A stretch of 7,032 bases of DNA, from contig JAACEA010000223.1 in the NCBI GenBank assembly GCA_009936695.1, forward strand, positions 1 through 7,032. Reading direction: 5' to 3'. The notes under the pieces are model-generated. The model did not search any database. It saw nothing but the letters and a program-made list of their open reading frames with translations, and was not told the DNA's origin. How positions within the stretch are numbered: the first letter of the stretch is position 1; each line of letters begins with the position of its first letter. Position numbers and translations under genes: made by a program. The stretch is from Planctomycetia bacterium. Lineage in GTDB: Bacteria > Planctomycetota > Phycisphaerae > Phycisphaerales > SM1A02. Positions 1 through 4,392 of this stretch are shown in pieces.

Positions 1-831
1 CCAGTCGCCGGAGAGCTTGAAGTCAGCCCGGGCAGCAACCGCGTAGTTCGTCGGGGAGTTGTTCCACGAGGTGTTGCGGGAGTTGTAGGTGTTCGCGCTG
101 AAGTTGTTGGCACCACCGATGCCGTCGAAGAGACCAGCGTTGATGCGGAAGGAGTCGGACTCCATGCCCCACTGGATGCCCTGCGAGTAGCCCTGGCTGA
201 AGAGCTGCGACACGATGGATCGCTCGGCCGCGAGCTGCATCGAGGAGTCGACGAGGACTTCACGAAGCCACGGAGCCTGGAACTGACCGACACGAATGCT
301 CATGCCGTTGTCCATGGCCTTCTCGACGTAGGCGAACTCGAGGTCGCTGACGCCAGCGACTTCGTTCGAGAAGTTGGATCGGACGCGGTAGGTCCAGTCC
401 TTGCTGAAGACGTTGCCCTGGAAGTCGAGCTTGGTACGTCGGTTCTCGAAGCCCCAGAGGGTGTTCTGATCCTTGGCCGAGTTCATGACCCAGCGGATCT
501 GAATCTGGCCGCCGACCTTCAGGGAGAAGTTCCCGTCGGGGCTGGCGAGGAAGAAGCCGTTGTTGTAGCCGGCCATCGCGCCCGAGCTCTGAAGGCTCGT
601 ACGGGTGTCGGCATCCGCGAGGACGTCCTGAACGATGCCGCGGATCTCGGAAGATCGCTGCTCGGTCAGCCAGTCCTGGCCGTTCTGCTGCTTGAGCTCG
701 GCGAGCTCCTGCTTCAGTTCGGCGATCTGTGCAAGCGCGTCGTTGTCGGACTCGACACCGCCGAAAGCCGAACCGGCGATGGCCAGTGCGGTCGTTCCAG
801 CGACGAGCCCAAACTTGTTGGTCAGACTCAT
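1..831 (-). CDS. Outer-membrane porin, phosphate-selective porin (OprP/OprO)-like, 3' end cut by window edge
   Basis: The reading frame is open from the ATG at 829-831 to the left edge, giving 277 residues without a stop. Residues 1-24 look like a Sec signal peptide: a Lys, then a hydrophobic core (GLVAGTTALAIAGSAFG), with probable cleavage near G24. Residues 32-50 (LAQIAELKQELAELKQQN) form a short leucine-spaced coiled coil, as in porins anchored to the cell wall or forming trimers. From about residue 92 the motif GFFLASPDGNFSLKVGGQ opens a barrel of alternating polar and aromatic strands, including FENRRTKLDFQGNV, a GQFQAPWLREVLV strand-turn and an RSIVSQLFSQGYSQG loop. This pattern fits the Porin_O_P family, which is about 400-450 residues long, so roughly the last third is missing. 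The inferred role is passive uptake of small solutes through the outer membrane; the substrate cannot be told. Codon use is strongly biased (AAC, AAG, GGC, CTC) and the gene has a good ribosome binding site, both suggesting high expression. Confidence 0.8.
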   Translation of the reverse strand, partial: MSLTNKFGLVAGTTALAIAGSAFGGVESDNDALAQIAELKQELAELKQQNGQDWLTEQRSSEIRGIVQDVLADADTRTSLQSSGAMAGYNNGFFLASPDGNFSLKVGGQIQIRWVMNSAKDQNTLWGFENRRTKLDFQGNVFSKDWTYRVRSNFSNEVAGVSDLEFAYVEKAMDNGMSIRVGQFQAPWLREVLVDSSMQLAAERSIVSQLFSQGYSQGIQWGMESDSFRINAGLFDGIGGANNFSANTYNSRNTSWNNSPTNYAVAARADFKLSGDW

Positions 832-838
832 TGGGTGA

Positions 839-844
839 CTCTCC
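839..844 (-). promoter_or_regulatory. Ribosome binding site of the porin gene
   Basis: On the minus strand the sequence GGAGAG lies 7 nt before the porin ATG, a near-ideal Shine-Dalgarno position. It supports the start at 831. None of the other three starts visible in the window has a comparable site, so strong translation initiation appears reserved for the porin here. Confidence 0.7.
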
Positions 845-865
845 AAGAAGTGCATGGGCCTTGTT

Positions 866-894
866 CGTCGCACAGTGGTGACCTGCGTGCGACG
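866..894 (-). promoter_or_regulatory. Perfect 8-bp stem-loop in the porin 5' leader
   Basis: CGTCGCAC (866-873) and GTGCGACG (887-894) are exact inverted repeats separated by a 13-nt loop (874-886). On the minus strand the structure ends 34 nt before the porin start codon and leaves the GGAGAG site free. Such a leader hairpin could stabilise the mRNA, as known for ompA-type transcripts, or be an operator site. The inverted repeat is seen directly; its function is inferred. No U-run follows, so it is not an intrinsic terminator. Confidence 0.4.
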
Positions 895-999
895 GCCCGA
901 ATTCATCCACCCGCCCGTGCGTTGCTCCTGCCACCCGTGGCAAAAGCCGGACGTGAGTTTCCCTATCGACCAACATGGCCGGCCGGGATTAAGGACGGG

Positions 1000-1005
1000 A
1001 CTATA
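1000..1005 (-). promoter_or_regulatory. Candidate -10 element of the porin promoter (TATAGT)
   Basis: TATAGT on the minus strand matches the sigma-70 -10 consensus at five of six bases and is the best match I found in the 379-nt region. At 16-19 nt upstream I see only weak -35 matches (for example TGGCGA), and no exact extended -10 (TG is one base out of place). If used, transcription would start near 993 and leave a leader of about 160 nt that contains the 866-894 hairpin. This is a weak call based on one hexamer. Confidence 0.25.
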
Positions 1006-1210
1006 CCCACTCCCCGAGGGTTCGCCACAGTGGGACCAGCAAGCACTGCGAACAGATCCCGAACATCCGGCCCCGCCAATTCCGGGCCTTCCCCAAGTGT
1101 CTGTTCTAAAAGAGGTTGCGCGGCCTGGCAGATCCGGGCGAATCCGTCATGTTTTCCATGATTTCCGTCGTTCGAGGCTTGAAACGGGCTGATTACGACC
1201 CCGAAAAAAA

Positions 1211-2623
1211 TCACTCGAGCGTGGAGAGACCCGCGCCGATTCCGGCAATTGCGTGAATTTCGAGGCCGAGTCCCGTGGCGAGATCCGCCTGCGACCGAGG
1301 AATCACCGCCGCGACCGCACCCCTCCGGGCGAGTTCCCGAAGCCGTTGGTCGATCCCCCGGACCGATCGGATCTCTCCCGTGAGGCCGACTTCACCCAGA
1401 ACCACGGTCCCCGGACGAAGAGCACGCCCATGGTGGGCCCCGGCGATCGCCAGGGCCAGAGCGAGGTCCGCAGCGGGTTCCGTGACGCGGATTCCACCCG
1501 CCACCGCGGCGAAGATGTCCTGATCCGCCAATCGCTGGCCGCCGTGCTTCTCGAGGACGGCGATCAGCATGGCCAGTCGATTCGCATCGATGCCCGTGCC
1601 GCGTCGCTTCGCCGAACCGAGGAAGCCGGTCGACGTCAACGCCTGGATTTCCACCGGCAGGCACCGCGTGCCGGCCATCGTGGCGGTGAGCACGGATCCC
1701 GGCAGGCCAGGTCCCGAAGTGTCGATCGCGATGCCGCCCTCGTCGAGTTGCTGCAGGCCGGTGCCGCCCATTTCGAAGAGCCCGATCTCCTGCGTCGAGC
1801 CGAATCGGTTCTTGGTCGCCCGCAGCACCCGATGGCCGTGCTCCCGATCCCCCTCGAAAGCCAGCACCGCGTCGACGACGTGTTCGAGCAGCTTCGGTCC
1901 CGCCAGCGAGCCTTCTTTGGTGACATGGCCCACCACCACGACGGCAGCCCCGGCGATCTTGGCCAGCTGGACGAGGTCATGGCAGCAGCGGCGAAGCTGG
2001 GTCGTCGACCCCGGCGGTGCGTCGAGATCACCGCGATACACCATCTGAATGGAGTCGAGCAGCACCAGATCAGGCTTCACCCGCCTGATCTCCTCGACGA
2101 TTCGAACCAGATTCGTCTCCGTACAGAGGAAGAGGTTCCCAAGATCGGCCACCGCGGCCCCCAGAAGGCGGTCGCCCCGAAGCCGGATCTGCTGCGGACT
2201 CTCCTCACTGCTGACGTAGAGCACCGTCCGCCCCGCGGACACGACCCGGGCCGCCGCCTGCATCAGGAGGGTGCTCTTGCCTATTCCGGGTTCGCCACCG
2301 AGCAATGCCACCGAACCCGGCACCACCCCGCCACCGAGCACTCGATCGAACTCCTCGATTCCCGTGGGGATCCTCGGAACCTCCAGTTGATCGATCTCGA
2401 CCAGCGGGACGGCCTTGGTGAGGACCCCGGTGCCGCCGTCGCCGGGGCCTGCCCCGGAAATGGCGATGCCCGCCACCATGCCGACCGCCGCAGTCGATGC
2501 CGCGGGTGATTCCGTGAATGCCTCGAGGGTGTCCCACGCCGCACAGTCGGGGCATCGCCCGATCCACTTGGCCTGAACACCACCGCAGTCCCGGCAGAGA
2601 TAGGAGGTTCGAGTCTTCGCCAT
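1211..2623 (-). CDS. radA: DNA repair protein RadA (Sms), branch-migration ATPase
   Basis: A complete protein of 470 residues, the usual length for RadA (about 450-460). It is a RecA-like ATPase/helicase that promotes branch migration and processing of recombination intermediates in the cytoplasm. Seen in order: an N-terminal C4 zinc finger with Cys 10, 13, 24 and 27 (CRDC...CPDC); Walker A GEPGIGKST at 110-118; Walker B LVLLDS at 186-191; the RadA signature KNRFG at 271-275; and a Lon-protease-like C-terminal domain from about 340 (TGIDANRLAMLIAVLEKHGG, then GGIRVTEPAADLALALAIA). The frame stays open upstream to 2851, but family proteins begin with a short Met-Ala-Lys stretch just before the zinc finger, so the start at 2623 is well supported. 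There is no Shine-Dalgarno sequence; a TAGACT hexamer 7 nt upstream suggests a leaderless transcript. The gene ends directly before a T-run. No key residue is missing. Confidence 0.97.
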   Translation of the reverse strand: MAKTRTSYLCRDCGGVQAKWIGRCPDCAAWDTLEAFTESPAASTAAVGMVAGIAISGAGPGDGGTGVLTKAVPLVEIDQLEVPRIPTGIEEFDRVLGGGVVPGSVALLGGEPGIGKSTLLMQAAARVVSAGRTVLYVSSEESPQQIRLRGDRLLGAAVADLGNLFLCTETNLVRIVEEIRRVKPDLVLLDSIQMVYRGDLDAPPGSTTQLRRCCHDLVQLAKIAGAAVVVVGHVTKEGSLAGPKLLEHVVDAVLAFEGDREHGHRVLRATKNRFGSTQEIGLFEMGGTGLQQLDEGGIAIDTSGPGLPGSVLTATMAGTRCLPVEIQALTSTGFLGSAKRRGTGIDANRLAMLIAVLEKHGGQRLADQDIFAAVAGGIRVTEPAADLALALAIAGAHHGRALRPGTVVLGEVGLTGEIRSVRGIDQRLRELARRGAVAAVIPRSQADLATGLGLEIHAIAGIGAGLSTLE

Positions 2624-2630
2624 GGTCCCG

Positions 2631-2636
2631 AGTCTA
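2631..2636 (-). promoter_or_regulatory. Candidate -10 element of radA, leaderless arrangement (TAGACT)
   Basis: TAGACT on the minus strand sits exactly 7 nt before the radA ATG, so transcription would start at or next to the A of the start codon. This fits the TAnnnT spacing known for leaderless mRNAs in several bacterial phyla, and it would explain the missing Shine-Dalgarno. I see no good -35 hexamer 16-18 nt further upstream. A short hexamer like this can occur by chance. Confidence 0.3.
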
Positions 2637-2702
2637 CGGGGCCACCTTCGCGTACTGACCGAAGTCGACGGGAATGCACGCGACCGGATTGGAGGATGGT
2701 GC

Positions 2703-2927
2703 TCAGCCGCGCGGAGCGGCGGCAGCCTTACGGAGCCGACGAGCCCACGCACCGTAGGCCAGGATGGATCTGAGCCGCTCACCCGCCGAGGGCCACGTGT
2801 CCCGGTCCGCCCCGAGCGCCGTCTCCATCCGCCATCGCCAGTACGCCCCACGAATCCGGAATCGAGTCGCGACTCCGAGGTGGAGCAGGCCGAGGACGCC
2901 GGGGATCAGGTTTCGCAGGGTCTGCAT
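2703..2927 (-). CDS. Small basic protein of unknown function (74 aa) following nuoH
   Basis: The ORF is 74 codons from ATG at 2925-2927 to TGA at 2703-2705. It begins 25 nt after the nuoH stop and ends 79 nt before radA, so it is probably co-transcribed with nuoH. Residues 7-20 (LIPGVLGLLHLGVA) are hydrophobic, too short and broken for a sure membrane helix. Residues 22-37 (RFRIRGAYWRWRMETA) are rich in Arg and Trp, and a second basic stretch follows at 51-68. The third codon positions are mostly G or C, as in the neighbouring genes, which supports coding. I have the impression that planctomycetes carry short proteins with a YWxWRxET motif, but I cannot confirm this here. No domain is recognised and no function is proposed. 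There is no Shine-Dalgarno, and no earlier start exists in this frame before a stop. Confidence 0.6.
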   Translation of the reverse strand: MQTLRNLIPGVLGLLHLGVATRFRIRGAYWRWRMETALGADRDTWPSAGERLRSILAYGAWARRLRKAAAAPRG

Positions 2928-2952
2928 GGGCCGGGATCGATCGATGTCGCGG

Positions 2953-4212
2953 TCAGCCGGAGGTGGCCTCGGTGAGTTGCTCGCGGGTCGGATCGTCTCC
3001 GGCCGGGCTGAAGCGACTTCCGATGAGCCGGGTACGGTGGTTCGGATCCGCCTGCTGGGGCATGAACGGCAGGATGACGTAGATCAGCACGATGCAGCCG
3101 ATCGAACCGAGCCACATGTAGTCCGTCCAGCCCATGAAGAGGAAGAAGGAAACCGTCAGCATGACCAGCAGCGAGGCGGGAATCATGCCTTCCCAGGCGA
3201 GCCGCATCAGCTGATCGAAGCGGAATCTCGGCAGCGTCCAGCGAATGGCCATCGCGAACGCCACCAGCAGGAAGATCTTGAAGGCGACCACGCCGAACTG
3301 GATCAGACCGATCCACCAGGGACCGGCGACCGGAAGATCCCAGCCACCGAAGGGGTTCAGGGACCAGCCACCGAGGAAGAGCATCGTGAAGAACGCCGCC
3401 CCGGTGATCATGTGGAAGTACTCGGCGAGGAAGAAGATCGCGAACCGCATCGAGGAGTACTCGGTGTGGTACCCGCCGACGAGCTCGCTCTCGCACTCTG
3501 CGAGGTCGAACGGGGCCCGGTTGGCCTCGGCCAGCATGCAGGTGTAGAAGATGATCGCCGCCAGGGGCAACTGGACGAGGTTCCACGCACCTTCGATCTG
3601 GCCGCCGATGATGACCATCGGGCTGATCGACCCCGAGACGAGGATGATCGCGAGCAGCGAGAGCCCCATCGGAATCTCGTAGGAGATCATCTGGGCCCCG
3701 GCGCGAAGGCCACCCAGGAACGACCACTTGTTGTTGCTGGCCCAGCCGCCCAGCGTCACGCCGAAGACGCCGAGGGAGGCGACGGCGATGAGATACACGA
3801 CGCCGATGTTGATATCCGCACCGACGACCGTGACTTCGTACGCGGTGTTCGCCTGGGCGATCCCAAGCAGATTGACCAGGGCGGTGATGTCGATCACGCC
3901 GGCGAAGGGCACCACGGCGAACCCGATCATCGCGGGAAGCATGATCAGTCCGGGGGCCATCGTGAACAGGGCCTTGTCGACCCCGAGCGGGGTGTAGTCC
4001 TCCTTGAGGAGGAACTTCAGACCGTCGGCGATCGGCTGCAGGAGTCCCTTGGGACCCACGCGATTCGGCCCGACGCGATCCTGCATCCACGCACTCAGTT
4101 TCCGCTCGAGCATGATCGAGTACGCACAGGCACCGAGGAACACGTGCAACAGCACCGCGATCACGAGGATGGAGAAGACGATCTGGACCTGGTCAGGGGT
4201 TGCGGTGAACAT
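2953..4212 (-). CDS. nuoH: NADH-quinone oxidoreductase subunit H (complex I membrane subunit)
   Basis: The 419-residue integral membrane protein joins the hydrophilic arm of complex I to the proton-pumping membrane arm and forms much of the quinone chamber. Family signatures are clear: MLERKLSAWMQDRVGPNRVG at 34-53 with GLLQPIADGLKFLLKED at 56-72; ISYEIPMGL at 176-184; and the acidic quinone-site loop EANRAPFDLAECESELVGGY at 229-248. RFRFDQLMRLAWE (329-341) precedes the next helix. Membrane segments lie at roughly 10-32, 83-106, 135-156, 183-203, 214-228, 255-282, 302-325 and 343-363. A further helix follows at about 366-384, then a polar tail to 419. The E. coli protein is about 325 residues and ends after the eighth helix, so this one is long. 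The loop at 107-134 also looks extended. No other nuo gene is in the window: carB is upstream, and the small gene and radA are downstream. The start at 4212 lacks a Shine-Dalgarno but fits the family N-terminus. Confidence 0.96.
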   Translation of the reverse strand: MFTATPDQVQIVFSILVIAVLLHVFLGACAYSIMLERKLSAWMQDRVGPNRVGPKGLLQPIADGLKFLLKEDYTPLGVDKALFTMAPGLIMLPAMIGFAVVPFAGVIDITALVNLLGIAQANTAYEVTVVGADINIGVVYLIAVASLGVFGVTLGGWASNNKWSFLGGLRAGAQMISYEIPMGLSLLAIILVSGSISPMVIIGGQIEGAWNLVQLPLAAIIFYTCMLAEANRAPFDLAECESELVGGYHTEYSSMRFAIFFLAEYFHMITGAAFFTMLFLGGWSLNPFGGWDLPVAGPWWIGLIQFGVVAFKIFLLVAFAMAIRWTLPRFRFDQLMRLAWEGMIPASLLVMLTVSFFLFMGWTDYMWLGSIGCIVLIYVILPFMPQQADPNHRTRLIGSRFSPAGDDPTREQLTEATSG

Positions 4213-4234
4213 GCTGGACCCGAGTTTCTGGAAT

Positions 4235-4258
4235 CGACGTGCCGTCGCCCCTGGGGCG
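4235..4258 (-). promoter_or_regulatory. Two adjacent small hairpins in the nuoH leader
   Basis: CGACG/CGTCG with a 3-nt loop (4235-4247) directly abuts CGCCCC-T-GGGGCG (4246-4258), which could form at least four pairs with a 5-nt loop. On the minus strand they end 22 nt before the nuoH ATG. They share two bases at 4246-4247 and so could not both form fully. In DNA this GC-rich such short inverted repeats arise by chance, and no T-run follows on the minus strand. Confidence 0.2.
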
Positions 4259-4274
4259 CGGTCGTGGGTGACAC

Positions 4275-4280
4275 AGTCTA
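4275..4280 (-). promoter_or_regulatory. Candidate -10 element of nuoH (TAGACT)
   Basis: The minus strand carries TAGACT here, 62 nt before the nuoH start. The same hexamer precedes radA. No -35-like hexamer lies 16-18 nt upstream; the nearest, TTGATG (4305-4310), is 24 nt away. The 180-nt gap after carB makes a promoter in this region likely, but this site is only a weak candidate. Confidence 0.2.
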
Positions 4281-4346
4281 GCGAGCCGGATCATGGCCGC
4301 CCCCCATCAATCGACCGACGGGACGACGTTTCTTCGCTACCTGCAG

Positions 4347-4375
4347 AAAACCGATCGGGGCTGGAGGCGGATCGG
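4347..4375 (-). terminator. Possible intrinsic terminator after carB
   Basis: On the minus strand CCGATC (4370-4375) and GATCGG (4351-4356) form a 6-bp stem with a 13-nt loop, followed directly by TTTT (4347-4350). It lies 17 nt after the carB stop. The stem is short and the T-run only four, so termination would be weak. An overlapping alternative stem, CGGATC/GATCCG (4381-4386 with 4368-4373), competes for bases 4370-4373. Confidence 0.35.
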
Positions 4376-4392
4376 ACGGAGATCCGGCTCGT

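Larger units (their letters stand above)
832..1210. other. Intergenic region between radA and the porin gene (379 nt)
   Basis: This is the longest non-coding stretch and is less GC-rich than the genes. On the minus strand it begins with a run of seven T right after the radA stop (1204-1210). I found no convincing stem just before that run, so I do not call a terminator. A 5-bp hairpin with a 5-nt loop (TCATG/CATGA, 1147-1161) lies further on, without a U-run. Then come the candidate -10 element, the leader hairpin and the ribosome binding site listed separately. An open frame at 963-1214 starts with GTG overlapping the radA stop, but has no ribosome binding site and no recognisable sequence; I take it as non-coding. 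Confidence 0.6.

Noticed and set aside
260..976. 238-codon minus-strand open frame over the porin start
   Set aside because: It overlaps the porin in another frame. The porin frame has a signal peptide, barrel motifs and a ribosome binding site, while this one has an Arg-rich product with none.
1204..1210. T-run after the radA stop as an intrinsic terminator
   Set aside because: Seven T follow the stop, but the best stem just before them is about 3 bp, too weak to call.
963..1214. 83-codon frame starting with GTG that overlaps the radA stop
   Set aside because: The stop-start overlap hints at translational coupling, but there is no ribosome binding site, no recognisable sequence, and the region doubles as porin upstream DNA.
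1253..2509. 418-codon plus-strand open frame
   Set aside because: It is entirely antisense to radA, whose protein is fully recognisable. The antisense product shows no motif.
2624..2851. 76-residue N-terminal extension of RadA
   Set aside because: The frame is open, but the extension is Arg/Pro-rich without motifs and overlaps the small gene. RadA proteins begin just before the zinc finger, at the ATG at 2623.
2936..2945. ATCGATCGAT tandem tetramer between nuoH and the small gene
   Set aside because: It is only two and a half units long and easily due to chance in this base composition.
2906..4090. 394-codon minus-strand open frame overlapping nuoH
   Set aside because: It is another reading frame of nuoH, with an Arg/Gly/Asp-rich product and no family features.
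2764..4281. 505-codon plus-strand open frame
   Set aside because: It lies antisense over nuoH and the small gene. Its product is dominated by Asp, Glu, His, Arg and Gly without domains, the usual look of the complement of a GC-rich membrane-protein gene.
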